In this document: piece by piece, positions 15,550 through 23,261 of the stretch
Layout: every line of letters starts with the position of its first letter
Position numbering within the stretch: the stretch's first letter is position 1
Assembly (NCBI RefSeq): GCF_003467125.1
Contig: NZ_QSFA01000012.1
Location: forward strand, 28,493-92,492
Source of the DNA: Megasphaera sp. AM44-1BH
Lineage (GTDB): Bacteria; Bacillota; Negativicutes; Veillonellales; Megasphaeraceae
Length of the DNA: 64,000 nucleotides
Direction: 5' to 3'
The notes under the pieces: generated by a model
Databases searched by the model: none
Told to the model about the DNA's origin: nothing
Seen by the model: the letters and a program-made list of their open reading frames with translations, nothing else
Position numbers and translations under genes: made by a program

Positions 15550-16452
15550 ATGAAACCGAAAAAGCTTATCTGCCGTACAGTCTTCTGGCTCTCTTTGCTG
15601 GCAGGATGCAGTGGTGTCGTGATGGCATCACCGGCAGCAGTCACTGCTACACCTGCTGCAGCATCCACTGTGGCAGACAAAGGAACCGCCGTGGCAGCGG
15701 ATACCCGTACAGCCGTTGACCCGCTGGCCGGACGCAGCCCGGAACTCATAAAGAAATATTATCTCACCAGCGGCAAGACCTATGACCGGGCGACGACGCT
15801 GATCAACAGCCTGAACCCGGCCCTGACCGGCCTTGACAGCAAGCAAAGCAGTTACTATCTGCGTATAGATAAAGAGCTGACAGATAACTATTTCCGCCAT
15901 GTCCGGGCGTATCGCACGGATACACAGGAACTGACTGGTGACTATCTGGTTGCCAAAGACCAGTCGTCTGTCTGGCGGGTAGATGGCAGCCAGCCCGGCA
16001 TGATTTATGGCAGTGCCGAAAAGCTGCTGAAAAAGAGCCGTCTTATCGTATATCCCCGCTATCTGGCTCTGGGCAGCAAGGGTGTCGTCCGTATGCAGAT
16101 CCCGGGAAATGTCCCCTATACGCTGACTGCCAGGAGTCTGAATGATACCATTGCCAGAGTAACCGATTCACGCGTCATCGAAACGGTTTCAACAGGCAAA
16201 GCCGACATCATGGCAGACTATACGGTCGGAGACCAGAAAGGCACGGTAGTACGGGAAATCCGTGTCGTAACGAAAGAAGATCTGGAACGCATGGCCTATG
16301 CCGCATACCTGAATGAATTGTATTTTGATACGATGTGGGCCTATGATCCATGGCCATATGGGTGGGGATACTACGGTCACCATCATCACCACCGCCCGGG
16401 GCCTCCCCCGCCACCGCCACGTGGACACCGTCCTCCACCGCCACGCCGGTAA
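15550..16452 (+). CDS. Predicted lipoprotein with Ig-like domain and His/Pro-rich tail
   Basis: A 300-residue exported protein of unknown function. The start at 15550 follows AAAGGAGGT and gives a signal peptide ending in a lipobox (LAGC, Cys20). An Ala/Thr-rich linker to about residue 60 is followed by an unrecognised domain (60-155). A region resembling a bacterial Ig-like BIG2 fold comes next (about 165-240, with DTIARVTDS and STGKADIMADYTV). The C-terminus is aromatic (AYDPWPYGWGYYG) and then runs into five His and two polyproline blocks (275-300). The tail suggests metal binding or a flexible wall-spanning spacer, which is inference. It is a single-gene unit with a strong terminator. Confidence 0.75.
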   Translation: MKPKKLICRTVFWLSLLAGCSGVVMASPAAVTATPAAASTVADKGTAVAADTRTAVDPLAGRSPELIKKYYLTSGKTYDRATTLINSLNPALTGLDSKQSSYYLRIDKELTDNYFRHVRAYRTDTQELTGDYLVAKDQSSVWRVDGSQPGMIYGSAEKLLKKSRLIVYPRYLALGSKGVVRMQIPGNVPYTLTARSLNDTIARVTDSRVIETVSTGKADIMADYTVGDQKGTVVREIRVVTKEDLERMAYAAYLNELYFDTMWAYDPWPYGWGYYGHHHHHRPGPPPPPPRGHRPPPPRR

Positions 16453-16520
16453 TCTGCCTGAGACGGCAATGGGGCCGGACGGTATGGAATATAAATGATA
16501 TGTCTGTCCGCACAATACAT

Positions 16521-16577
16521 AAACCGGACCGGCCTGTGAATGGTTCCCTACTCACAGGCCGGCCCGGTTTTCTTTTC
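16521..16577 (+). terminator. Strong terminator after the lipoprotein gene
   Basis: A stem of about 18 bp (16521-16539 with 16552-16570, GC-rich core CCGGCCTGTGA) is followed by TTTTCTTTT on the plus strand. It lies between convergent genes and may also stop minus-strand transcripts. Confidence 0.85.
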
Positions 16578-16582
16578 ATTTT

Positions 16583-17959
16583 TTATGCCGTATGTGGCAG
16601 ACGATGCACATACCGGTAGTATAATATGCCAAGCAGTACAGCCGTCACGATCCAGCTGACGGGATAACTTGCCATGAGCGTAGCAAAGGTATGGGACGAG
16701 GGAAAAACGGCATACACCCAGGCAATGCGCACGCCGCAGATGCCAATGAGGGTCAGGATGGCCGGCGGGAGGGAAAAACCATATCCTCTCATGGCCCCGG
16801 ACAAAATTTCTATGAGAATATTGATAAACTGGGTATACACGACATACATAATACGGGTATTCCCCAACTCAATGACCAGAGGATCGCTGCTGAAAAAGCC
16901 GAGCATAGGAATAGCCTGCCAGTAAATGAATAAGGCCATCAGTCCCATGAAAAAGGCATTGAGGCCGAGGCACCACCACATGACACTCCGGCAGCGCCGG
17001 ATATTGCGGGCACCGTAATTCTGGCTGACAAAGGTCGTCGCCGCCTGTCCGAATGAGTTGATAATGCAATATACGTTGATTTCAATGGTAAAGGCTGCGG
17101 CAGAAGCAGCCATAGCATCGGCGCCGAGGCTGTTGATTGCCGACTGGATGATGATATTGGAAATACAGAACACCATTCCCTGCAGGCCGGCGGGCAGACC
17201 GATCCGCAGAATCGGATCCAGATACACCCGCCGCAGAGACAGAGCATGCAGATGCAGTTCCAGAACATCGCCGCTGTGCAATAAAGAAACGAACAGAATA
17301 GCTGCCCCCACACCATAGGAGAGGACCGTAGCGATGGCCACTCCGGCTACCCCGCCGTGAAAGAGGCCTGTAAATAACAGATTGAGCACAATATTCAGGC
17401 CGCTGGCCACAGCCAGCGCTATGAGCGGAGTACGTGTATCTCCCCGGCTGCGGAAAATAGCTGCCTGGAAATTATAAAAGCTGATGAAAGGCAGTCCCAG
17501 CATATAGATCCGCAAATACAGTTCTGCCGCCGGCATGACTGCATCAGGAACACCGAGATGGGACAATATGATTCCCGCCGTTATCTCTCCCAGGATCATG
17601 AGCAATATGCCAGCCAGCAGAGCCAGCACAAACGTAGTATGAACGGCCTCGCTGGCCTGCTCCGGACAGCGTGCCCCCAGATAGCGGGCAATGACGACAT
17701 TGGCTCCCAGGGATAATCCAAGGAACAGCGTGACAAAAAGGGAAATAACCGGCGTATTATTGCCGACGGCTGCCATGGCATGGGTTCCTACAAATTGTCC
17801 CAGAACAGCCACATCAGCTGCATTGAACAATTGCTGGAGCACCCCGGTCAGCGCAAGGGGCAGGGCAAAAATAATCAGTTTATTCCACAGAGAACCATGC
17901 AGCATATCGAGCTGCCTTTTTTTATGTTCGTGCCTTTTTGTTCGTTGTTTGTGGTCCAT
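16583..17959 (-). CDS. MATE-family multidrug/metabolite exporter
   Basis: Inner-membrane antiporter of the MATE (DinF/NorM) family, 458 residues with about 12 membrane segments. The N-terminus is very basic (KQRTKRHEHKKRQ), followed by GSLWNKLIIFALPLALTGVLQQLFNAADVAVLG, the typical first segments (residues 22-54). Sequences such as LGLSLGANVVIARYLGAR and YNFQAAIFRSRGDTRTPL near residues 79 and 162 are family hallmarks. The start has AAAGGAG five bases before it. It is monocistronic. Substrate cannot be inferred. Confidence 0.88.
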   Translation of the reverse strand: MDHKQRTKRHEHKKRQLDMLHGSLWNKLIIFALPLALTGVLQQLFNAADVAVLGQFVGTHAMAAVGNNTPVISLFVTLFLGLSLGANVVIARYLGARCPEQASEAVHTTFVLALLAGILLMILGEITAGIILSHLGVPDAVMPAAELYLRIYMLGLPFISFYNFQAAIFRSRGDTRTPLIALAVASGLNIVLNLLFTGLFHGGVAGVAIATVLSYGVGAAILFVSLLHSGDVLELHLHALSLRRVYLDPILRIGLPAGLQGMVFCISNIIIQSAINSLGADAMAASAAAFTIEINVYCIINSFGQAATTFVSQNYGARNIRRCRSVMWWCLGLNAFFMGLMALFIYWQAIPMLGFFSSDPLVIELGNTRIMYVVYTQFINILIEILSGAMRGYGFSLPPAILTLIGICGVRIAWVYAVFPSSHTFATLMASYPVSWIVTAVLLGILYYRYVHRLPHTA

Positions 17960-18025
17960 AACGTCTCCTTTCCCGATCAGACCCTGTATCCTGAAATAAT
18001 GCCGTTGTTGTTTTATTATAGCAAA

Positions 18026-18075
18026 AAGAAAGCACGGCAGAAAGACGGGATTTTTCTTTTCTGCAGTGCTTTCAT
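18026..18075 (-). terminator. Terminator after the 51-codon ORF
   Basis: Minus-strand arms GAAAGCACTGCAGAAAAG and TTTCTGCCGTGCTTTC pair with one or two mismatches and are followed by TTTTTG. It lies 22 bases after the small ORF stop and upstream of the MATE gene, so a short transcript ending here is expected. A TATAAT directly after it may belong to the MATE promoter. Confidence 0.7.
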
Positions 18076-18097
18076 TCTGGTACAGACAGATAAATTT

Positions 18098-18253
18098 TCA
18101 GCCCATGGCCGGCAGGCAATCCAGCATCAGTCCCACAGGCAGTCCTTTACGGGGGCCACGGCGATTCGTTTTGTCATCATCTTTATTTTTTTCGGATTTT
18201 TTCCAGATTGCGTAATTGCGGCTTAAAATTTTTTCCATTCCCATGATATACAT
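18098..18253 (-). CDS. Small protein of 51 residues, unknown
   Basis: An ORF too short for most annotation pipelines. It starts at an ATG nine bases after AGGAG and encodes a short N-terminal segment (MYIMGMEKIL), a highly charged middle (KKSEKNKDDDKTNRRGPRK) and a hydrophobic end (GLPVGLMLDCLPAMG) with one Cys. A rho-independent terminator follows directly. It belongs to no family I recognise. A regulatory peptide, a peptide precursor or a small basic binding protein are all open. The charged/hydrophobic split and the good translation and termination signals argue that it is real. Confidence 0.5.
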   Translation of the reverse strand: MYIMGMEKILSRNYAIWKKSEKNKDDDKTNRRGPRKGLPVGLMLDCLPAMG

Positions 18254-18551
18254 ACGCGGATTCTCCTATTCTTCACAAGCGAGTGAAACGGCGCGGAAAA
18301 TTGCTGATAATAGCGTATTCTATGCGCTTTTCAGGGTAGTTCCCCTGTCCGCTATGCATTATAAAATAAAACAATAAAAAAGGCCAATACTCCTTCTGCA
18401 TAGAGTTTTCCCTATAGCGGGTATTAAATTTTTCGGATTGATATTAAAATTTTAAACCGCTCAAAAGTAGCTCGTCCTGCTTAAAAAACAAAAAATATTT
18501 CCATTACAAAATTAAGGTTATACAACAGATTTTCTATACTCAAAATGCATA
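18254..18551. other. AT-rich spacer between gltS and the 51-codon ORF
   Basis: About 300 bases without a confident gene. On the minus strand a TATAAT near 18359 could serve the 51-codon ORF, but the -35 match is poor. Short inverted repeats around GCATAGCGG and CGCTATGC (18330-18420) could form RNA structure. A 42-codon ORF can be read on the minus strand but is not supported by a convincing ribosome-binding site. Confidence 0.35.
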
Positions 18552-18600
18552 AAAAAAAGATGCCGTCCCGCGCCTCTGCAGCGCAGAACAACATCTTCTT
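18552..18600 (-). terminator. Terminator of the ald-gltS operon
   Basis: Minus-strand AAGATG and CATCTT arms enclose an inner GTTCTGCGC/GCGCGGGAC pairing, followed by eight T. It lies 16 bases after the gltS stop. Confidence 0.75.
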
Positions 18601-18616
18601 TCAACCTTCATTCGTA

Positions 18617-20017
18617 TTATTTTGTTCCCGATGATTCCAGTACAGCGGCCTGTTCCGCTTCCGGTGTGCCGAGGCCGGGACGATGCTTGTCCGTGCCACC
18701 CCACCACCAGCCACAGGCCTTGCAGACGACAAAGCAGGCAATCGTCAGGGCAAGATAGAGGCCGGCAAAGAGCCAGTGCTGTCCCTGCATGAGCATGATG
18801 GGACCAAACGACCAGGCAAACATTTCAAACGGCGTATTGAGAGAACCGACAATGGCCGTATCATTCAGCGTTTTGGACTTGTTGTCGGGATCGACGATAC
18901 GCAGCAGGACGAACCCGATGGCAAAGACGCCCGTCGAATAGCCGTACACGAAGAGAGACCGTTCAAACCAGCTTTCGTTATTCATCTGCGGGCCGACGGT
19001 CCAGAGCATATACGTAACGATGATCATGCCCACAATGAGCAGCATGAGCAGCGGAACAGCGTACTCGATGACGACAGGGATCTTGATGGAGGCGATGCCG
19101 AAAAAGACAAGATAGTCCGTAGCCGTGCAGGAAATGCGGCTGATTACCCGGTTGTCAATGTAATCGTAAGCCGGCGTCCGTTTCAGGATGAGGAACAGCC
19201 CGACCCCGAGTAGGAAGGCGAACAAGTAGCTCGGCAGGTCCAGACCAGTGCTTTTATAGATGAAATCCATGATGAACCACCCGGCGCCAGAGCAGGTCAG
19301 CAGCAGAGACAGATGGAAAGCCAGCGTGTCCAGTGTCGTGGAGGAAATAGTTTCATCCCCCATGGACTGACGGTTTTCCTTGGAAATCAGGCCGGTTCGC
19401 AAATCGCCGGAAATGTAAGAGAAATCCTTGATATACGCCGTATATCCTCTGCGGGCTGCCATTTTCGTATAGATAAGGCCGCCGAAGATGCCGGCCAGCA
19501 GCCCTACGGTAGCGCAGGTCATGCCAATGTCTTTGGCATCTTCAAATCCCAGCTGTGCCAGGGAAGAACCGACAGCAGCTGCCGTGCCATGGCCACCGGA
19601 AAATCCCGATGCCAGCAGGAGCCCGAAGGCATAGTTAATATCGGGAAATAACTGGGAAATGACAAGAATAGAAAAAATAACAGGAAGGCTGAACTGGATT
19701 GCCTGGGCCAGTGTCTTGTAACAAAAATAAGAACCAAGGCGGGCGACTTCCTTTTTCATGTCATTTTTACGGATCGTAAATCCCTGAAGGCCGATAGCTG
19801 CAAAAATGAGAATGATCAGCGTGCCGGGATAACTGCCAATCCCCTTGGAAAACGGCAGGATTCCCGTATACCGGACAGCCAGTGCCAGAATGCCTGCCAC
19901 CATGGCAGACGGCATGAAAAATCTCTGGATGAATCCCACTTTGGCACGAAGCAGCTGCCCGATGAGAATAAACACAGAGGCTATAAAAAAATCAATCAGA
20001 AAATTAGTAACGGTCAC
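18617..20017 (-). CDS. gltS: Sodium/glutamate symporter
   Basis: GltS-family inner-membrane carrier that imports glutamate with sodium, 466 residues with about ten or more membrane segments. The family hallmark GFSGGHGTAAAVGSSLAQLG is near residue 138, and a second related half follows. The N-terminus FFIASVFILIGQLLRAKVGFIQRFFMPSAMVAG is typical. The start codon is GTG behind AGGGGGA. It lies 36 bases downstream of the alanine-dehydrogenase-like gene and shares its terminator, so the two probably form an operon. The C-terminal 30 residues are hydrophilic. Confidence 0.88.
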   Translation of the reverse strand: MTVTNFLIDFFIASVFILIGQLLRAKVGFIQRFFMPSAMVAGILALAVRYTGILPFSKGIGSYPGTLIILIFAAIGLQGFTIRKNDMKKEVARLGSYFCYKTLAQAIQFSLPVIFSILVISQLFPDINYAFGLLLASGFSGGHGTAAAVGSSLAQLGFEDAKDIGMTCATVGLLAGIFGGLIYTKMAARRGYTAYIKDFSYISGDLRTGLISKENRQSMGDETISSTTLDTLAFHLSLLLTCSGAGWFIMDFIYKSTGLDLPSYLFAFLLGVGLFLILKRTPAYDYIDNRVISRISCTATDYLVFFGIASIKIPVVIEYAVPLLMLLIVGMIIVTYMLWTVGPQMNNESWFERSLFVYGYSTGVFAIGFVLLRIVDPDNKSKTLNDTAIVGSLNTPFEMFAWSFGPIMLMQGQHWLFAGLYLALTIACFVVCKACGWWWGGTDKHRPGLGTPEAEQAAVLESSGTK

Positions 20018-20053
20018 AAACGTATCCCCCTGTCATGACGTGTGATTGCATAA

Positions 20054-21217
20054 TTATAATTTAATGAAATTGGTCGATTTAGAAACGGTCGCTGCCGGAG
20101 CCGGGTCCAGAGCCTGATCTTTGATGCCGAGGATGACTTCTGGCTGGATCCAGGGTTTGTCCTGAATGGCACTCGTTTCTTCGTGTGTCAGATATCCTTT
20201 ATAGGTCACCATGGAACGGCGCAGGAAGCCATCTTTGGCACAGGCAGCGGCTACTCCGTTTTTGATGATGCTCAGGAAATGAGGCAGAACGGAAGCGGCG
20301 TATGCAATGGAAGTAGACTGGCCACAGGCTGCCGGAATATTGCTGACGCAGTAGTGCACCACGCCTTCTTCCACATAGGTCGGATGGGAATGGGTCGTTT
20401 CGTGGAATGTTTCGATAGCGCCATAGTCATTGCTGATATCGACGATGACCGAGCCCTTTTCCATGGAAGCCACCATCTTGCGGTCGATCATGAATTCTTT
20501 CGCATCTTTCGGCCAACGGACACAATTGTAAACGACATCGACCGTCGGCAGGATTTTCGTCAGGTTATAGTGATTGGAAATCATCGTATCCACGCTTTCA
20601 TGGAACTGCTGGCCAATCATGCGCAATACGCCGATATTGACATCCATGACCGTAACCCGGGCACCGAGCTGCTGCAGGACGCCGACACAGGCACGACCTA
20701 CCGTACCGGCACCGATAACCAGCGCATGGACGCCGGGAGCGCCGCCGAAGCCATTGACAAATTTGCCTTTGCCGCCATTGCAGGACAGGAGGCTGTTCAG
20801 GCCCATCATAGCGCCGATTTTGCCAGCCGCTTCACAGTTTGGCGAACCATACCGATGGGAATCTTCTGCTGCAAACGACACGGCTTTGTGAGCCAGCAGG
20901 GCATCGACTTCTGCCGGATGAGCTGCCGGATGAATGCAGGTAAAGATAATCTGATTTTCCCGGATGAGGTCAAATTCCCGTTCTTCCAGTTCTTTTACTT
21001 TTGCCACAAAATCACAGTTGGCATAAATTTCTTCCATCGTATCGACGATTTTGGCACCTTCTGCGGCATAGGCTTCATCGGAAAAACCAGCCCCCTTGCC
21101 AGCATCCTTCTGAACCCATACTTCCGCACCGGTACGGGCAATCATGGCGACTTCGGCCGGAGTAGCAATGACGCGGTATTCATCGGCTTTAATGTCTTTC
21201 AATACACCAAATTTCAT
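20054..21217 (-). CDS. ald: Alanine dehydrogenase family protein
   Basis: NAD-dependent amino-acid dehydrogenase of the AlaDH/PNT family, 387 residues. The catalytic Lys and His are seen in VAKVKELEE near residue 71 and FTCIHPAAHPAEVD near residue 90. The NAD fold has VIGAGTVGRACVGVLQQLGA near residue 168 with an Asp after the second strand (VMDVN), which indicates NAD. DISNDYGAIETFHETTHSHPTY corresponds to the conserved DVA-x-DQGG block of AlaDH but reads differently. Substrate may therefore be alanine or a related amino acid. Start at 21217 follows AAGGAGG. Operon with gltS. Confidence 0.8.
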   Translation of the reverse strand: MKFGVLKDIKADEYRVIATPAEVAMIARTGAEVWVQKDAGKGAGFSDEAYAAEGAKIVDTMEEIYANCDFVAKVKELEEREFDLIRENQIIFTCIHPAAHPAEVDALLAHKAVSFAAEDSHRYGSPNCEAAGKIGAMMGLNSLLSCNGGKGKFVNGFGGAPGVHALVIGAGTVGRACVGVLQQLGARVTVMDVNIGVLRMIGQQFHESVDTMISNHYNLTKILPTVDVVYNCVRWPKDAKEFMIDRKMVASMEKGSVIVDISNDYGAIETFHETTHSHPTYVEEGVVHYCVSNIPAACGQSTSIAYAASVLPHFLSIIKNGVAAACAKDGFLRRSMVTYKGYLTHEETSAIQDKPWIQPEVILGIKDQALDPAPAATVSKSTNFIKL

Positions 21218-21278
21218 GAATAATTCCTCCTTAAAACTATATATGTATAAGTAATGTTGGTATAATAACAACGCTTCA

Positions 21279-21308
21279 ATTATATTTTATATATTTGAGT
21301 ACTGTCAA
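21279..21308 (-). promoter_or_regulatory. Promoter of ald-gltS
   Basis: Minus-strand TTGACA (21308-21303) and TATAAT (21284-21279) with an 18-bp spacer in an AT-rich context. Both hexamers match consensus. Confidence 0.7.
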
Positions 21309-21329
21309 TATATAAGAACTCACATTTTT

Positions 21330-21354
21330 TGTATACATTATTTTTTTGTGTACA
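21330..21354. promoter_or_regulatory. Paired TGTRTACA boxes upstream of ald
   Basis: The palindrome TGTATACA (21330-21337) and the near copy TGTGTACA (21347-21354) are centred 17 bp apart and lie 22-46 bp upstream of the ald -35 box. This position fits an activator or Lrp-type regulator. No regulator gene is adjacent. Confidence 0.4.
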
Positions 21355-21551
21355 TTTGTCCATTGTAAATAGACTTGATGTTAAAAACATACGGCTGGTT
21401 ACTACTATATTTAGTTCCCATGTACGGGATACACAATCCGTATAGTTTAAATTCATAGGGGAAATCTTAAAAACCGTTCATCAGTAAAACGTTTTTCCTG
21501 TAAACTTAAACGTTTACCTGAAAATTTTTAATATTTTTTTCGTAGATTTCC
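21355..21551. other. Divergent spacer between ald and the T-box promoter
   Basis: No gene seen. It holds two operator-like dyads, ACGG-10-CCGT near 21424-21441 and GTAAAC-6-GTTTAC (21500-21517). The second is about 35 bp upstream of the T-box promoter -35 box. Confidence 0.35.
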
Positions 21552-21580
21552 TTGACAGTCTCCCATGTGCGTGCTATGAT
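21552..21580 (+). promoter_or_regulatory. Promoter of the Leu T-box transporter gene
   Basis: TTGACA (21552-21557) and TATGAT (21575-21580) with a 17-bp spacer. Transcription would begin just before the T-box stem I. Confidence 0.75.
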
Positions 21581-21594
21581 TGCACCATCAAACG

Positions 21595-21875
21595 TCACAC
21601 AAACGCGATGAAGCAAACTAGTACACTTACCTGAATCGTTACAGAGAGCTGCCGGCTGGTGCGAGGCAGTGCGGACGAGAAGTCGAACTCATTGCCGAGC
21701 GGAAAGGCTGAACCGAGTAGGCCGCTACGGGAACTCCCGTTACAGAGCATGGATATCGCGAAAATGCCGTATCCGAGAGGGCGCCTGATTGCCAGGCGAA
21801 GCAGAGTGGTACCGCGGAAGGATATATACGCCTTTCGTCTCTTAGCAAACACGCAGAGAGACGAAAGGCGTTTTC
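21595..21875 (+). promoter_or_regulatory. T-box riboswitch, predicted leucine specifier (CUC)
   Basis: tRNA-sensing leader. Stem I carries the distal motif AGAGAGCTGCCGGCTGGTGCG (AG-loop region near 21641-21660). The specifier loop reads GAA-CTC-ATTGCC with CTC at 21688-21690, in the same frame of conserved bases as the Trp leader at the other end of the window. The T-box AGAGTGGTACCGCGG is at 21803-21817, and its UGGU would pair with an A73 tRNA such as tRNA-Leu. The terminator ACGCCTTTCGTCTCT and complement ends in TTTT (21828-21874). Uncharged tRNA-Leu(GAG) is predicted to allow transcription of the downstream transporter. Confidence 0.88.
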
Positions 21876-21918
21876 GTTTCTCTCACGAGGGATATTTGTT
21901 ATACTAGGGGGAATTATC

Positions 21919-23157
21919 ATGCAAACACCATCCACGATTAAAACCGCATCGCTGAGCCTGTGCTTTTCAGTTGGTGCCGTATTATTCAGTTCTCATGCCG
22001 GCGGCGGCTTCGCCACAGGCAATCAGGAAAATGTCTACTTCGTCAGCCTGGGCTGGCTCGGACCGATTACCGCTATCATTACGATGCTGCTCTTCACACT
22101 GACTATCAAAGAAGCCATGAATATGTATAATTCCCGGCACCTGCGCAGTTATAAGCAGCTGTTCCAGAATTTGTACAGCCCCTTCAAAGGCATCGAAGTA
22201 TTATTTGAAGCGTTCTTCTATATCATGGTCATCATGGCCGTTTCCGCGACCGTTTCCGGTGCCGCTTCTGCTCTGGCCGCACAGACGGGCATCAGCTATT
22301 ATGCCGGTATCGGCGTCGTCGGCACAATTATTTTCTTCCTGACTATTTTTGGTGCCGGTCTTGTCCGCCGGGCTACGACGTATATGGGCATTGCCATTCT
22401 GGCCATGGTCATTGCCATCTTCTCCGTCGGTATCTATATGGGCGGCACAGCAGAAGGAACCATGTTCTTCACGCAGGCAATGGCACAGGATTTCGCCGTA
22501 AACGGCTTTTCCAAATTGCCGACAGCCATTCTGCACGCCTTCACCTACTCTGGTTTCCAGTGCGTCGTCATTCCGACCATGATTGTCGTCGGCATGCCGT
22601 TAGTTACCCGTAAAAATTGTGCTACCTCCATGTGGTTCTCGTTCGCTATGAACGCCATTGCCCTGACCTTAGCCGTATGCATGCTCTTAGGCTGGACCGG
22701 CATCTATGGTAAATCTCCACTGCCGACCCTGACCAGCCTGAAATCCATGGGGATGACCTGGCTGACTATTGCTTACAGTATTTTCCTGATGTTATGCCTG
22801 ATTTCGACGGGCGTCACAACCGTCTTTGGCTTTACAGCCCGTTTCTCTGAAATCCATATGCTGAAGAAAATCAGCAAGAGTGCCGTTATCCGTTCTGCTA
22901 TTGTCACCTTCTTCATCATTGCTTTGTCCATGACCGTTTCCATCGTGGGGCTGACCAATATCATCAAATACGGCTATGGCTACTGCGGCTATCTGGCCAT
23001 TGCCATCATCATCGTTCCCTTCCTGACCATAGGACGTTACAAAAACATCCGCTATGCCAAGGATAAAGCCTATCGTGCCCGTATCGACGCTATGAATGCA
23101 GATCCCGATTCTTTCGAAGACGCACCAGTTATGAGCACGGCAAAGGAAAATGCATAA
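21919..23157 (+). CDS. YkvI-type membrane transporter, T-box controlled
   Basis: A 412-residue inner-membrane protein with about ten segments, of the APC-superfamily group typified by Bacillus YkvI. Members are poorly characterised. The first segment reads SVGAVLFSSHAGGGFATGNQ, with the glycine-rich unwound motif expected of the LeuT fold. The C-terminal 40 residues are hydrophilic. A ribosome-binding site AGGGGG precedes the ATG. Because the leader T-box has a Leu-type specifier, the protein is predicted to import leucine or related branched-chain amino acids. This rests on the specifier, not on the protein itself. Monocistronic with a strong terminator. Confidence 0.82.
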   Translation: MQTPSTIKTASLSLCFSVGAVLFSSHAGGGFATGNQENVYFVSLGWLGPITAIITMLLFTLTIKEAMNMYNSRHLRSYKQLFQNLYSPFKGIEVLFEAFFYIMVIMAVSATVSGAASALAAQTGISYYAGIGVVGTIIFFLTIFGAGLVRRATTYMGIAILAMVIAIFSVGIYMGGTAEGTMFFTQAMAQDFAVNGFSKLPTAILHAFTYSGFQCVVIPTMIVVGMPLVTRKNCATSMWFSFAMNAIALTLAVCMLLGWTGIYGKSPLPTLTSLKSMGMTWLTIAYSIFLMLCLISTGVTTVFGFTARFSEIHMLKKISKSAVIRSAIVTFFIIALSMTVSIVGLTNIIKYGYGYCGYLAIAIIIVPFLTIGRYKNIRYAKDKAYRARIDAMNADPDSFEDAPVMSTAKENA

Positions 23158-23204
23158 TTTGCAGATGCCTTAAATAAAAAACATTTACGTCAACTATCAA
23201 ACTC

Positions 23205-23251
23205 AAAAGAGAGGCAGTCACATCAAACGTGATGTGACTGCCTCTCTTTTT
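23205..23251. terminator. Bidirectional terminator
   Basis: A perfect stem of about 21 bp (AAAAGAGAGGCAGTCACATCA and complement around AACG), with A-run before and T-run after, between convergent genes. Confidence 0.9.
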
Positions 23252-23261
23252 ATACCCTGAT

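Noticed and set aside
17780..18226. 148-codon plus-strand frame across the MATE gene start and the terminator
   Set aside because: It lies antisense to the MATE N-terminus and the 51-codon ORF and runs through a terminator hairpin, with no ribosome-binding site.
18290..18420. 42-codon minus-strand ORF upstream of the 51-codon ORF
   Set aside because: The upstream AGGGA is a weak site, and the frame runs over the likely promoter of the next ORF.
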